Source: Nelumbo lutea (Eukaryota > Streptophyta > Magnoliopsida > Proteales > Nelumbonaceae). From it: 64,000 bases of DNA. The translations under genes and the position numbers were made by a program. Positions 1-11,101 of the stretch are shown here, piece after piece (the stretch's first letter is position 1; each line of letters opens with the position of its first letter). Location of the stretch: NCBI GenBank assembly GCA_022828595.1, contig JAKGHH010000001.1:204247813-204311812 (forward strand), in the 5' to 3' direction. The notes under the pieces were generated by a model. The model did no database searches. It was not told the DNA's origin and saw only the letters and a list, made by a program, of their open reading frames with translations.

Positions 1-410
1 ATTGCATTATATTTGTAAATACCTCTATCCAATATTTTAAAACCCGAATTGGTCTGAATGGTTAGATCGTTAGACCCGGGAACCAGAAGCCATTCCAGTT
101 TTTTAGAACACTGGATTTTAGGTTTTTGAAAAACTGGTAGAACCGGTCAAAACTCAACAGAACTATTAAAGATCAACAGGTTTTGATGATTCAACCAATT
201 TTAATGACCTGTCTAGGTGGGTAAGTGCTCTGAAACTTAAAATGCAAGTCTCGTGAATTAACCACCCCTCCCATGCATAAGATGTGCTATATTGTACAAA
301 AAAAATTAAAAACATTAAATATGTGAATAATGATCAAACCATTTCACTTCACAATCAAACCATTTAACCCATGACTCAAGAAGCATTTTGGTTTTGTGTC
401 TAGTCCAAGT
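1..410. other. AT-rich stretch, no gene seen
   Basis: No convincing coding sequence, RNA gene or bounded repeat is visible. It lies immediately upstream of the LINE remnant that begins near 411 and could contain more decayed LINE sequence that I cannot recognise. Confidence 0.5.
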
Positions 411-616
411 CTTATAATGGTGCCTCTATCAATGCTTGTCTTGAGATTAGAGATATTTTCGACAAGTTTCCTAAGGCCTCATGTCAATACCCAAAATTTT
501 CTAAGTTGGCTATCCATTTTTCTGACAATAGTCTTATCAAATTGCAAAAAAGGCATTGCTAAAATTTTTGAAATTCCAATTGAGAGGAAATGTAAGACCT
601 ATTTTCGGGCTCCTTC
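411..616 (+). pseudogene. LINE reverse transcriptase remnant, left half
   Basis: Decayed L1-type LINE sequence. One frame reads ASINACLEIRDIFDKF, then FSKLAIHFSDNSLIKLQ. After a frameshift it reads KIFEIPIERKCKTYFRAP. This is the usual order after the RT active site in plant LINEs (an 'SGQ..N..KS...FS' block, then the 'KYLGVP' block). The reading frame stops at 616, where Tat element 1 begins. It resumes at 11102 as SIEGRVTKYMFYLRERLSRKL, the block that normally follows. Several stops and frameshifts are present, so it is not functional. Confidence 0.7.
612..616. repeat. Target site duplication of Tat element 1 (CCTTC)
   Basis: CCTTC lies directly before the left LTR (612-616) and directly after the right LTR (11102-11106). 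A 5-bp duplication is standard for Ty3/gypsy integration. It shows that element 1 is a single complete insertion. Confidence 0.9.
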
Positions 617-1483
617 TGATGTTGCACGATCCGGGCACTCCTAACTGGCGGAAACCTGGCTTCTAACTGGTGACGGACGGTACCTGAGGCAAAGAGGAAG
701 GTAAAGAATTCCCGGGGAGCTCGCCCGGCAGGAACACTTCAATGCTTAAGTTAGAACTCTGAGAAAACTGAAGAATACAAACAAAGAGCTGAGAGTGCAG
801 ATGGTGCAAGTTCAATACCTCTTCTCTTCGAGGGCTGGGTTTTTTTTTTATATTGAAGATCTCCCAAATCAGGCGTAACCGCCTCTGTCACAACCGTTAT
901 TGCCAGAGCCGAGGTGGTGGATGTGGGCAGCCGTTGCAGGGTACGGACCTGTCAGGCATGCCACATCTGGCAGAAGTGGCAGGCACGACGCCGCCTGACA
1001 AGAGACGTGGGCGCAGCCTCCAGATTCGGTAGGTACTATTGTCAGGCAGACCTTTTCCGCAGGTTGCCAAGCTACTTTGCACCGAGCTGCCTTGGTCCAA
1101 TCTACCCTACACTGGGGTGCTGGGGTAACCGAGGTGCTTATGCTTGAGGCGAGCCTTTGGCAAGTATGGGCAGGAGCGTTAATGGGGCTATCCCGAAGTG
1201 TCCCCACTTTGGGATACTTCCCGTAGATCGGGGTGTTCCCTTCTCAGGAAGGAAGAGTTTGGGGCCCACTGGGAGGAGCTCGGGAGTCCTCCTCCCTTAG
1301 GGAGGATTCAGAGTATGCTAGATGTTTCTTCTCGGCGAGCTGCTATGTCCTCCGAGTTGTATTGCTGGGCTCCAGCGAGTTCAGTACGTCGAGTTATGGC
1401 CAGGCTGCCATGCTTTGTCACTTATGCCAAGTTGTACCCACGTGTCCCCGTGCTATGAGGTTGGGCCAAATCACCCTCCATCA
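617..1483 (-). repeat. Element 1 LTR (3' LTR in element orientation)
   Basis: 867 bp, running from TGATGTTGCACGATCC to CCCTCCATCA, matching 10272-11101. It contains a minus-strand TATA motif (ATATAAAA) at 846-853. It has a short extra segment near 995-1015 that is missing from the other LTR, which explains most of the length difference. Confidence 0.9.
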
Positions 1484-1502
1484 ATTGTCCCCCACTCCCT
1501 GT
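1484..1502 (-). other. Polypurine tract of element 1
   Basis: Read on the - strand this is AGGGAGTGGGGGACAAT, directly next to the LTR start TGATGG. This is the expected position of the plus-strand primer. Element 2 has nearly the same sequence in the same place. Confidence 0.8.
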
Positions 1503-1708
1503 GTTGGGGGTGGATTTGGCTCGGAGCTCTGGCCTCCTGATCAGGAGGCTTATTGGTACAGTCTACACGCGGACGTCACGCAATCTATGAACTCCGCGGA
1601 TGTCAAAAAATGCGCTAAACTGATTTTGCCTCGGGGGTCGCATAGCTGGTTTTCTTGAGAGCCGTCAGATCGTCTTGATCTTGACCGTTGATGCCCGAGT
1701 ATAGTGGC

Positions 1709-1714
1709 TATAAA
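1709..1714 (+). promoter_or_regulatory. TATA box of the antisense gene, element 1
   Basis: GGCTATAAACAGCG lies 177 bp before the ATG of the antisense gene. The same arrangement (TATAAATAGCG, 202 bp before the ATG) occurs in element 2 at 15401, and TATAAAA occurs in element 3 at 61537. It lies outside the LTR, so the antisense gene seems to have its own promoter. Confidence 0.6.
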
Positions 1715-1890
1715 CAGCGAGGGTCCTGGTCATTTTCCCTTACCATAAGTCCTCAGCACTCGTCTTGAGCTCGCGTCTATGGTCTCCAGCTCGGGTCAAT
1801 TCTCCCTAGTTCGGTTGCTTTTCCTTGGTGAGTCCCCTTTGCTTTTCTTTCAGTTTCCTTTCCTTCCAGTTCGTTTTGGTTTTCTCCATT

Positions 1891-3877
1891 ATGTCTAGCT
1901 TCGATAACCAACTGGATGAGCCCGAGGTAGGTACCTCGGCTCAGGGTGATCCCATCGAAGTCCAGTCTCAAGAGGCACGGGAGACCTCAGGTAATTTGGC
2001 ATCCACCTCTCACCGAGGTCAGATGCCGGATAGGTTCGGTCCCTCCATTATGACCCTAGAGAGGCTTCGATACCTCATCCGACAATACAATCTACCAAGG
2101 GAGTATACCTATAGTCTTCCTGTGGGTAACTTCCCATCGGAGCATGGTCCTGAAGAGATCGTGATCTTCCGGGAGCAGCTTATAGCCGGGCTCCGTCTTC
2201 CTTTCCGCCCTCTTATCGTAGAGATCCTGAACCACTTCAATGTCACAATATACCAACTTCACCCGAACTCCGTTCGTAACATGGTCGGGACCATATCCCT
2301 TTGCTTCGAGTATGTCCTTCCTTTGAACTTAGATATCTTTTGCTTGATCCTCTCAATAAAGAAGAGCGCTTCAAGTGTTCTCCCCGAGCACAGGCGGGCC
2401 TACTACCTGTCCCCTCGCCTGGGTTTTATGTTACTACACAAGCTTCCTAGCAAAGTCCCGGCCTGGAAGTAGGACTACTTTGTAGTCTGAAACACCGTGA
2501 GGTGGCCCTTCCCCACTCATTGGAGGGTGGCTATTCAAGACATCGGCGTTATCCTAGACAAGAAGACAAGGGAGATGCTCCAATCATGGGCTGAGGGCAA
2601 GCTCATACAGGCCGGCTTGAGCCCGGGTAGGTTGTATTACTTAGTACCTTGCTTAAATAGTTTGTACTTTCGAGTTTACTAATGCCGAGCTATGTTGCAG
2701 GACCCATGGAAGAAGAGAAGCTTAAGGGGGAGAGGCTTTTCCACCAAATGAAAGGGAGGAAGAAGCGAGTTGCCAAGAGAGCTCGCGTCGAGTCTCTGTA
2801 GGCCCCCACTTTCGAACCCGAGCTTCTACAGGCTCCTACCTTTGAGCCTGAGATCCCTGACGTACCTCCAATCATCGACTTGGAGGAGATCCTACCACCT
2901 CAGGAGCCCGAGGTCGCCATCAAGGCCGCTGATGCAGTGGCTGAAGCTTCCGCTGAGCCCATCCGCACAACCGAGATGGCCATTTCCAGCTCGGGGAGTC
3001 AAGAGGGAACCCAGAGCATCCTGATTCCTCAGTGCAGCCTTCGGAAGAGCAAGGGGGTTGTCTACGTTGAAGAGGTCTCCGTTTGGGCCGACCTCACTCC
3101 TGCTCATCTCGAAACCCAGGCTGCCACCCACACAATGGTGGTAAGTTATAAACACCCTTCTCTCTCTTCTCTTTTATCCCCTTTTTTTGTACATCTCTTC
3201 GGTGCTAACAAATCCTCTCTGGTCAGGTGAACTCCGCCGTGCACGCATTGACCCTTCAGTTCGAGAGGCATCTAAAGTGGGCTCTAGCTGCCGAGGACTT
3301 GGCTCGTGCAGCCCACACTGATCTGAGGGCAGCTCGCGACCAAATCTATTGGCTGGAGAGCGATGCTTCAGCTCAGAAGAATGTCATCGAGGCACTGATG
3401 GTGAAGGAGGAGCTGGCACGTGAGAGGGATGAGCTGAACAACGAGGTGAACACCCTCTAGGCAGGCAAGGGGGCTTTAGAGCTCGAGGTGAAAGGCCTTA
3501 AGGAGGATAAAGGGGTCCTGAAGCACGAGGTGGAATTCCTCAAGGTCGATATTGAGGAGAAAATTGAGATCTTCAACCAGGCCATAGAGGAGACCAAGGT
3601 TAAGGCCGCCCTAGACTATGTCAAATCGGACAAGTTTGACGCCTTGCTGATGGAGGCCTATCGTAAGGGCTTTAAGCTTAGTAGGGGGTTGGTAAGGCAC
3701 ACATACCCCAAGCTTGACACGAATGCCATCACCACTTCACAGATCACGGACAAGATAGCCTGCCAGGCCACAGAGGACCCGGATTCTGAAGAGAGTGGCG
3801 ACAAAGAGGCAAATGCCACCGACCTAGCAGAAGCTCCTGAGGAGGTCCCGAGTAAAGATGACGAGTCCCCCAAATAG
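1891..3877 (+). pseudogene. Antisense Transposase_28-like gene of element 1, broken
   Basis: Three exons: 1891-2626, 2701-3140 and 3227-3877. Intron 1 is GTAGGT...TTGCAG and intron 2 is GTAAGT...GGTCAG. I chose ATG 1891 because element 2 starts the same way (ATGTCTAG, protein MSS). Exon 1 encodes the domain annotated as 'putative gypsy-type transposon' (Transposase_28), with LPFRPLIVEILNHFNVTIYQ. Exon 2 opens with a basic, nuclear-signal-like KGRKKRVAKRAR and then an acidic, proline-rich linker. Exon 3 is a coiled coil followed by a conserved block, YRKGFKLSRGLVRHTYPKLD, and an acidic tail. In-frame stops occur near 2470 (exon 1), 2801 (exon 2) and 3458 (exon 3). The function of this family is unknown. 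Confidence 0.8.
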
Positions 3878-3964
3878 TTTGTGTAGTCCTTGTACCTTGA
3901 ACCTGTGAGCTCAGTTTTAGTTTCTTTTCCTTTTTACCGAGCTCGTTGTATGGATCTCTGAATC

Positions 3965-3970
3965 AATGAA
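3965..3970 (+). terminator. Poly(A)-like signal AATGAA, antisense gene
   Basis: AATGAA lies 88 bp after the stop codon in a T-rich stretch. Element 2 has AATGAA 35 bp after its own stop. AATGAA is an accepted plant near-upstream-element variant, but the assignment is inference. Confidence 0.4.
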
Positions 3971-4280
3971 TTTCGCTTTTTTGCTAAGTACTGCGCACTT
4001 TATACTTTTGCCAGAGTGACTGCTTTATCCGAACTGTTAAGTGTCCGAAGTAGGGTTTTTCATCTGTCGCCTCCCCGAACTGTCTCCCAGTGCCTTGTAG
4101 GGGGTGGTTTTTATAACGTACACCGATGTGAGCGACATAGTAAGGCATATGCTGGAGCTGTCTTCTAGTACTTGACTTGTTGACTGTCCCTAGCGGGTCC
4201 AACCCGTTGTATGCCGAGGTGGGCTAAGTGCCATAGGGTCCATACCTGAGCTGCTTGCGTCCTTGGCATACTATGCACTG

Positions 4281-4560
4281 TAGTGCCGAGGCCCTTGGTT
4301 AGCTTGGTGTTTTAGCCCTTTGGTTGGGGGGAGTGCCTTTAATCACTCCCTCGTATAGTATGCCCATGCCGAAGAGGCAACTGGGTCCTATAGTGCCGAT
4401 GTCATCGTTAGCTCGGCATTTTGGCCCTTAGGCTCTGGGAGCGACTACGGTCCACCCCCTCCTAGAGTTTGCCCATGCCGAAGAGGCGATTGGGTCCTAT
4501 AGTGCTGAGGTCATCGTTAGCTTGACATTTTGGCCCATGGGCTCAGAGAGCGACTTGTAG
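4281..4560. repeat. ~110-bp tandem repeat between the convergent genes
   Basis: Units begin TAGTGCCGAGG at 4281, TAGTGCCGATG at 4391 and TAGTGCTGAGG at 4500. They share GTTAGCTCGGCATTTTGGCC and CCATGCCGAAGAGGC. There are about 2.5 copies. They lie between the antisense gene stop (3877) and the integrase stop (4578), a gap of about 700 bp compared with about 230 bp in element 2, which lacks these repeats. Confidence 0.8.
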
Positions 4561-4577
4561 TTTACTCAACTTGGCGA

Positions 4578-5896
4578 TCATGGGTAATATTGCCTTAAGT
4601 TGACAATGTTCCATGCCCGAGGTACTTGTTTCCCTTCTAGGGTTTCGAGCTCGTATGTACCTTCCCCGAGCACCCACTTTACTCGGTAGGGTCCTTCCCA
4701 ATTAGGCCCGAGCTTACCAATGCTGGGCTCAGGCACCATAACTTTACGAAGAACCAGGTCTCCGACGTGGAAGTTTCGCCTTTTGAAATTGGTGTTATAG
4801 TACCGAGTTATTCTTTGTTGGTAGGCTACGGTCCTGATATGCGAGGTCCTATACGTCGTCAAGTAGGTCGAGGTTGGTGCATAGCTCGTCTTCATTTACC
4901 TTGTCATCATATGCTTCTAGTCGTAGTGTGGGGACCTCAATCTCGGTTGGGATGACTGCTTCAGTGTCGTAAGTGAGTTTGAAGGGAGTCTCGCCAGTTG
5001 CAGTCTTTACTGTGGTCCGATAAGCCCATAATACGCTGGACAGCTCGTCTGCCCATAGTCCTTTAGCTTGGTCTAGGAGTGCCTTTAGCCCGCGGAGGAT
5101 AGCTCTGTTCGTGACTTCCGCTTGACCATTTGCTTAAGGGTGTGCCACTGAGGTGAAGTTCTGTTGAATTCCCATGTCTTGACACTAGTTTTGGAATTTG
5201 ATGTCATCAAACTGCTTACCATTGTCAGAGATCAGTACCTGAGGTAGTTCAAAATGATACACTATGCTATTCCAGAAGAAGTTCTGCACATTCCAATCTG
5301 TGATTGTTGTGAGGGATTCAGCCTCAACCCACTTAGTGAAATAATCGACTACTACCACTAGGAATCTTCTTTGCCCTGTTGCTGGTGGGAATGGCCCGAG
5401 TATGTCGATCCCCCACTGTGCGAATGGCCACGGGCTAGTAAGGTACTTTAGGTCGGCGGTAGGTTGGTGGTGGATGTTGGCGTGCTTCTTACACTTGTCG
5501 CATCTTTTGACGAGCTTGGTTGCATCTGCCTTCATCGTTGGCCAGTAGTACCCCCGTCGCAGTGCTTTCTAGGCGAGGGCCCTGCCCCCCAAGTTTCCGC
5601 CACACAGGCCCTCATGAGTATCGTGGAGGACGAGCTCGGCCTCAGAGGGTCGCAAGCAGCACAGATAGGGGAGCGTGTAGGATCTTCAGTATAATCGCTC
5701 ATCTATCATGACGTATTTGGCTGACTGACGCTCTACCCTTCTGGCGACATTGTGATCTACAGGGAGGGTTCCGTGTAGCATGAAGCTCGCAAGCGGATCG
5801 ATCCAGATCGGCTCTACTTGAACGATGGGAGTGACCTCCTCTGCCCCCCCCGAGAATGCTAGGCCGAGGTAAGTTCTCTATATACATAGTTATCAT
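4578..5896 (-). pseudogene. Integrase of element 1, broken
   Basis: Inserts element cDNA into the genome. The zinc-binding CDKC and the core with GIDILGPFPP (first Asp) and SDNGKQF (second Asp) lie in 5185-5535. After a stop near 5184, [12 protein letters not shown] supplies the Glu. The C-terminal part at 4578-4895 has VGDLVLRK and GPNWEGPYRV (GPY/F motif) and ends at YYP. There is no chromodomain. The catalytic triad is still readable, but several stops and frameshifts break it. Confidence 0.85.
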
Positions 5897-6027
5897 GGTG
5901 CTATCACTAGTGCTGGCTAACCAGGATAGGGCATCGGCCTCAACGTTCTCTGATCTCGGGATCCTCTAGACGAAGTGTGATTGGAAGCTATCATGGTTGG
6001 CTTGCAAGCTTCGTACTCACCCGTAAC

Positions 6028-6432
6028 CTAGTTGACCACGAGTTGAGAATCACTACAGACGACAACATGCTTGGCATTCACCTCGTTTGCTAGATTCAGT
6101 CCGACTAGTAATGCCTCGTACTCTGCTTCGTTGTTGGATGCAGTGAACTCGAAGCGTAGTGCATACTCTAGTTTCACATCGCTTGGCCCGTATAGAATGA
6201 TCCCAGCTCCGCTGCCTTGCTGGTTTGACGAGCCATCTACGTGAAGGATCCAGGGCTCCTCATCCCACTTTGCGCTTGGTCTAACTAGGAGAGATGTCGC
6301 ATTGGTTGCTACTTCACAGTGCTTGAGCTCAACCGGCCTAGGAACCTCGGGCTCGCCCGAGCTGGGGGCCTCGTGTTCAACCGACCTGGGGACTTCGGTG
6401 CTGAAGGTGCATTTTGCGACAAAATCTACCAA
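6028..6432 (-). pseudogene. Second (archaeal-type) RNase H of element 1
   Basis: Contains WILHVDGSSNQQGSGAGII, the first-Asp block of an archaeal-like RNase H. It then has ASNNEAEYEALLVGL (Glu) and VVCSDSQLVVN (Asp). Presence of this domain after the normal RNase H is diagnostic for the Tat lineage. The frame ends at a stop right after QLVVN; the linker to integrase continues in other frames. Confidence 0.8.
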
Positions 6433-6453
6433 GGCTTGGGCCTTGATAGCAGT

Positions 6454-7560
6454 TCATGGCTTGTACTGGAGCTCGTACTCGCTGAGCTTGATGGCCCACT
6501 TCGTTAACCTTCTAGAGATCTCGGGCTTGAGCAGGACTTTCCTTAGAGGTTTGTTGGTAAAGACGACGATGGTGTGAGCTTGGAAGTACAGATGGAGCTT
6601 CTGAGCTGCAATGACTAGTGCATAGGCTAGCTTTTCTATCTCTGAGTACCTCGTCTCTTCTCCCTGCAACACTTTACTAACATAGTAGACGGGTCATTGG
6701 ACCCGATCTACTTCTCTTATTAGTACCGAGCTGACCACCTCATCACTTGCCGAGAGGTACAACTCTAAAACATCACCCTCTTCGGGTCGGGTTAAGATAG
6801 GGACGTTGGTGAGGTACTTTTTGAGCTCGTCGAATGCAAACTGACACTCTTCAGTCCATTCGAAGCCTTTGCTTTTTATTGCCTTAAAGAAAGGTAGGCA
6901 ATGGTCTGTCGACTTGGACATGAAATGGTTCAGAGCGGCTAAATGGCCGTTCAACTTCTGAACCTCTTTCAATTTCCGGGGTGGTCTCATTTCTAGTATA
7001 GCCTTAATTTTGTCCGGGTTAGCCTCAATGCCGCACCGGTTAACGATGTACCCTAGGAATTTACCCGAGGTGACACCGAATACACACTTATTCGGGTTCA
7101 ACTTCATGTTAAACTTATGCAGAATTTCAAAAACCATTACAAGTCTCTGAAAGGTTGCCCCAGCATTTTTCAACCCAAAGGGCATGACCTTGTAACAGTA
7201 TAGGCCGAGCTCGGTTATGAAGGAAATCTTTTATTCGTCACCTGGATCCATCCTGATCTGCTTGTAGCCCGAATAGGCATCTAAGAAGCTCAACAACTCA
7301 TGCCCTGAGGTCGTGTCCACCAGACGGTCAATCCTGCGGAGTGGGAAGCAGTCCTTTGGGCAAGCTCGGTTTAGGTCGGTGTAGTCGACGCACATGTGCC
7401 ATTTACCGTTAGCCTTTTTTACCAGAACGGGGTTGGCCACCCAGCTCGGGTAATGGACTTCCCTGATAAAGTTGGCTGTGAGGAGCTTCCTGACCTCCTC
7501 ATTGACTGCCCTCCATCACTCTGGGGCTAAGTTGCGTTTCTTCTATCTAACGGGCCTAAT
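6454..7560 (-). pseudogene. Reverse transcriptase and RNase H of element 1, active site deleted
   Basis: 7231-7440 carries ANPVLVKKANGKWHMCVDYT and FLDAYSGYKQIRMDP. 6694-7185 carries MPFGLKNAGATFQRLV followed directly by MVFEILHKFNMKLNP, then the connection region. 6454-6672 is the normal RNase H (TRYSEIEKLAYALVIAA, LTKWAIKLSEYELQYKP). Compared with element 2, about 34 codons (about 102 bp) are missing in frame at about 7137. These include the catalytic YVDD. Reverse transcription by this copy is therefore not possible. Confidence 0.85.
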
Positions 7561-7688
7561 AGTTGGGATCGCAGAGGCTCCTCAATAGAAGCGCCGATCT
7601 GAAGTGTCCGAGTTGGGTCCTCTGTCGATGCCGGGATGGAGACAGTCTCTTCGGTGGGTGCAGCTCATTCCTCGCATTGCTCTGTAGG

Positions 7689-8639
7689 TCATTCCAACTC
7701 GAGGTCATCAGCCACCTTAGCTTTCCCTTTGAGGGCGGCGATGTAGCACTTGCGAGACTCAAGTTGGTCACCCTGCGCTATCCCGATTCCGAAGTCTGTG
7801 GGGAACTTCATTGCTAGATAGTAAGTGGAGACCACAACACGTAGGGCATAGGTGATCGGCCGACCTACTATGGCATTGTACGGGGAGGGGGTTGCGACCA
7901 CTAAGAAGTCATGGTTGAGCCTCACTATGCTAGGCCAAGTGCCGACTTCCACAGGTACTGTAATTCTTCCCAGGGACCTAACTTCCTCTCCGCTGAAGCC
8001 TACCGGGGGAGCATTTGCGGGCTTCAGGTCACTTTCTCAGAGCTGAAGGTGGTCGAATGCTGCTTTGAAAAGGATATCCGCCGAGCTGCCCGAGTTGACG
8101 AGGACACGCCTGACTTCAAAGTCATTAATATTTATCTTTATGATGAACGCACCATCATAGGGGTACTGGACCCCGTGCGCGTCGTCCTCTGTGAAGAAGA
8201 TCGGGTCTTCAATCCTTGGCCGCTTCGGGGGATTCTGCTCTTCCCTAGTGGCCTCGCGAACTGATGCCCGAGCAACGGCCGAAGTGCAGCCCGCGACAAT
8301 TGAACCTCCAATGATCACATGGATAGTCCCCCGAACTGGTCTCTCTTTTGGGGGCTGCCTCTGTAGTTTCTCTACCTGCCTGCTAGGTTCGGGAGCGTCT
8401 ATACTCTGCTCCCCCTGCCAACCTGCTTTATTATTATTATTATTATGTACAAAATTCCTCAGGTATCCGCGACGGATGAGCTCCTCTATCTCGTCATGAA
8501 GGTTTTTATAGTTTTCGGTACTATGACCGTGGTCTTTATGGAAATTACAATACAAATTTTTATTCCTTGCATTAGGGTCTGCCTTCAACCGAGGTGGCCA
8601 CTTCACATACGGGGCGTCCTTATGGAAATTACAATACAC
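7689..8639 (-). pseudogene. Gag C-terminus and protease of element 1
   Basis: 8037-8639 encodes a Gag tail with a zinc-knuckle-like CNFHKDHGHSTENY, where the last Cys has become Tyr. The protease follows, whose active-site loop reads VNSGSSADIL. The usual motif here is VDSG (present in element 2), so the catalytic Asp is Asn (codon at 8094-8096). A stop follows QL at 8037. The post-protease linker continues at 7689-7952. A 35-bp direct repeat (about 8537-8571 and 8622-8656) duplicates part of the knuckle coding sequence. Confidence 0.8.
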
Positions 8640-10230
8640 ATTTTTATTCCTTGCTTCGCGTTTAGGGGCGTGTAGTCTGCTCTTTCTGCTGCCAGAGCTC
8701 GGAAAGGCTGTCCTAGCCTTGCCCCCCGAGCTTGGTCCTTCTTCTTCTTACTATCACCCTGGGTTGAGGGCTCTGTCTCCCTTTTTCTTTTCTCAAGGGG
8801 TCTGTTCACCTTTCTGGTTGATCTCCTCCTCCGTCCCTATAAACTGATCTGCAAGCTTGAGGAACTCGGTCACAATCTTGGGCTGATTAACAACCACATG
8901 CCACTTTAATTCTTTATGGGTGATGCCTCGCTTGGCCGCAGTGAACCGAACTGCAGGGTCTAGGTCGGGTATTTGCAAACAAGCGTCGTTGAATCGCTTG
9001 ATATAGCTTCGAATGGACTCCCCTTCCTTCTGGACTATGCCAAGAGGCTCTCTTGAGTTCTTGGGCATCTCTTGCTGGTGACAAAGTGGGAAACAAAGAC
9101 TTGCACGAACTACGCCCAACTCCTTATTGATCCAGGCGCAAGGTTTCGGTACCATGTACGGGCTACCCCTTTGAAGGTGGTGGAGAAAGCCACGCACATA
9201 CAGGATTCACTGGCCCTTGTCAGGTGCATCTGGGACTGGAAGGCGTCCACATGGTCGTTCGAGTCAAAGGATCCGTCATACTTATCCGGTGGGGGAAGCT
9301 TGAAGTCCTTTGGCATAGGAACAACAAGAAGTTCGGGTGACAGAGGAGAAGGAACTAAAAGAAGTTGGGTAACTTTTACTTCACCCGAGCTTACCTCTTC
9401 CTTACCCCGGAGCTTGGGCAGATCGTGAGTGGGAGCTCGGCGAGCTCAGCGGTGCCTCCGCTGCTTCCTTGCTGGCTCTGCGTTGGTGCTGTTGGATTCG
9501 GTATTACCGAGCTCGATGGGCCCAAGGAGGGGCTCGGACTGCTGTTGGTAGATGCGAACTGAGGGGCCTTGCCTCAAGTCTACGACCAACACCTCGAACT
9601 GGTTTTCCGCAAGTGGGAGATCGAACTGCGAATGCTGAGGCGACGCAGGCCTAACTGGCTGGGAGACCCCCGACCTGAATACAGGATGCGAGGCAGGGGT
9701 TGCTGGTCTCTCTTTTCCGCCATGAGACGATGCCGAGGTCTTTCCTCTATGAGAAGGAAGTTCGTTTTGGCGGCGGGGCTTAGCTTGTTGCATGGCTGGA
9801 TGCCAAGGAGGGAGTGGCTACTGAGCCTGAGGCAGTGGGGGAAACTGCTGTTGATACTGATACTGAGAAACTTGGTGCAACACTTGCTGCTGATAAAGTT
9901 GAAGCTATTGGAACTGTTGCGTTTGAGCTTGCACAGCTCGCATGCACTGCATCAGGTCCTCAAGCTGGATTTGGCTGGCCACTGGAGGAATGATGAAGGG
10001 TTTTGGGAAGGTTGCTCCAATCATAGGGGGAAGTGGAATGTTCACGGGTGCCACTGCTTGAGGCACATTCAAACTGGGAACTCTGTCCGCAGAGAGGGGA
10101 ATGGTGAACTGTCCGATGCAGACAGTGGGAAGTTGGGGTTGTTCCTCAGAGGTGTTTTGGTTTGCACCTCTCCGGAATTGCTGGAAGAAGCTATGAATGC
10201 TGAATTTTTGAGAGAGAGTTGTGGAAATTA
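8640..10230 (-). pseudogene. Gag of element 1, broken
   Basis: Structural protein of the retroelement particle. The N-terminal part matches element 2 (GQFTIPLSADRVPSLNVPQA). It is followed by a Q/P-rich linker and the Retrotrans_gag domain in 8793-9316 (FKLPPPDKYDGSF, HVDAFQSQMHL, GVARTWYRNLAPGSI, SIRSYIKRFNDACL). The start corresponding to element 2's ATG reads ATA here. At least three frameshifts separate the pieces. Confidence 0.8.
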
Positions 10231-10250
10231 GAGGAAGGCTTTTTGAAGCG

Positions 10251-10270
10251 TTTCCCACAGACGACGCCAA
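10251..10270 (-). other. Primer binding site of element 1
   Basis: Read on the - strand: TTGGCGTCGTCTGTGGGAAA, one base inside the 5' LTR. Element 2 has TTGGCGCCGTCTGTGGGAAC at the same position. The TGG start is as expected for pairing with a tRNA 3' CCA; I do not assign the tRNA. Confidence 0.8.
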
Positions 10271-10271
10271 A

Positions 10272-11101
10272 TGATGTTGCGCGATCCGGGAACTCCTAGC
10301 TGGTGGAAACCTAGCTCCTAGCTAGTGACGGACGGTACCTAAGGCGAAGAGGAAGGTGAAGAATTCCCGGGGAGCTCGCCCGACGGGAACACTCTGATGC
10401 TTAAGTTTGAACTCTGAGAAAACTGAAGAATACAATCAAAGAGCTGAGAGTGCAGATGGCACAAGTTCAATACCTCTTCTCTTCGAGGGTCAGGGTCCTT
10501 TTATATTGAAGATCTCCCAAATCAGGCGTAACCGCCTTTGCCACAACCGTTATTGCGAGAGCTAAGGTGGCGGATGTGGGCAGCCGTTGTAGGGTACGGA
10601 CCTGTCAGGCGTGCCACATATGGCAGAGGGGGTAGGCACGACGCCGCCTCCAGATTCAGCAAGTACTATTGTTAAGCAGATCTTTTCTGTAGGTTGCCGA
10701 GCTACTTTGCACCGAGCTGCCTTGGTCTGAGCTACCCTACAATGGGGTGCTAGGGTAGCCAAGGTGCGAGTGTCTGAGGCGAGCCTTAGGCAAGTATGGG
10801 CATGAGCATTAATGGGGCTATCCCGAATGTACTTCCCATAGATCGGGGTGTTCCCTTCTCAGGAAGGAAGAGTTCGAGGCCCACTGGGAGGAGCTCGGGA
10901 GTCCTCCTACCTTAGGGAGAATTCAGAGTATGCTAGATGTTTCTTCTCGGCAAGCTGCTACGTCCACCGAGTTGTATTACTGGGCTCCGGCGAGTTCAGT
11001 ACACCGAGTTATGGCCAGGCTTCCATGCTGAGCTGTCACTTATGCCAGGTTATACCCACGTGTCCCCGAGCTACGAGGTCGGGCCAAATCATCCTCCATC
11101 A
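10272..11101 (-). repeat. Element 1 LTR (5' LTR in element orientation)
   Basis: 830 bp, running from TGATGTTGCGCGATCC to CATCCTCCATCA. In element orientation U3 lies towards 11101 and the primer binding site touches the 10272 end. Its divergence from the other LTR is visible by eye (substitutions and indels), so the insertion is not recent. Confidence 0.9.
10499..10506 (-). promoter_or_regulatory. LTR TATA box of element 1
   Basis: Reads ATATAAAA on the - strand, about 230 bp before the inner LTR end. This is the expected place for the gag-pol promoter. The other LTR has the same motif at 846-853. Confidence 0.55.

Larger units (their letters stand above)
617..11101 (-). mobile_element. Tat-type Ty3/gypsy retrotransposon, element 1
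   Basis: A complete but mutated LTR retrotransposon of about 10.5 kb in minus orientation. Both LTRs start TGATGTTG and end CATCA on the + strand. Internal order on the - strand is PBS, gag, protease, RT, RNase H, a second archaeal-type RNase H, integrase, a convergent antisense gene, then PPT. The dual RNase H, the integrase without a chromodomain and the antisense Transposase_28-like gene place it in the Tat lineage. It is inserted inside a LINE and flanked by CCTTC. Gag and pol carry several stops and frameshifts, the RT active site is deleted, and the protease aspartate is changed, so it cannot move by itself. Confidence 0.92.

Noticed and set aside
869..1658. Overlapping open frames on both strands in the LTR
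   Set aside because: They lie within the LTR and its inner border; no domain is recognisable, and the matching frames in the other LTR are not preserved.
1825..1890. Upstream ATG giving 22 extra hydrophobic residues before the element 1 antisense protein
   Set aside because: The extension is not shared with element 2, whereas ATGTCTAG is conserved at 1891 and 15603. It resembles translated T-rich 5' UTR.
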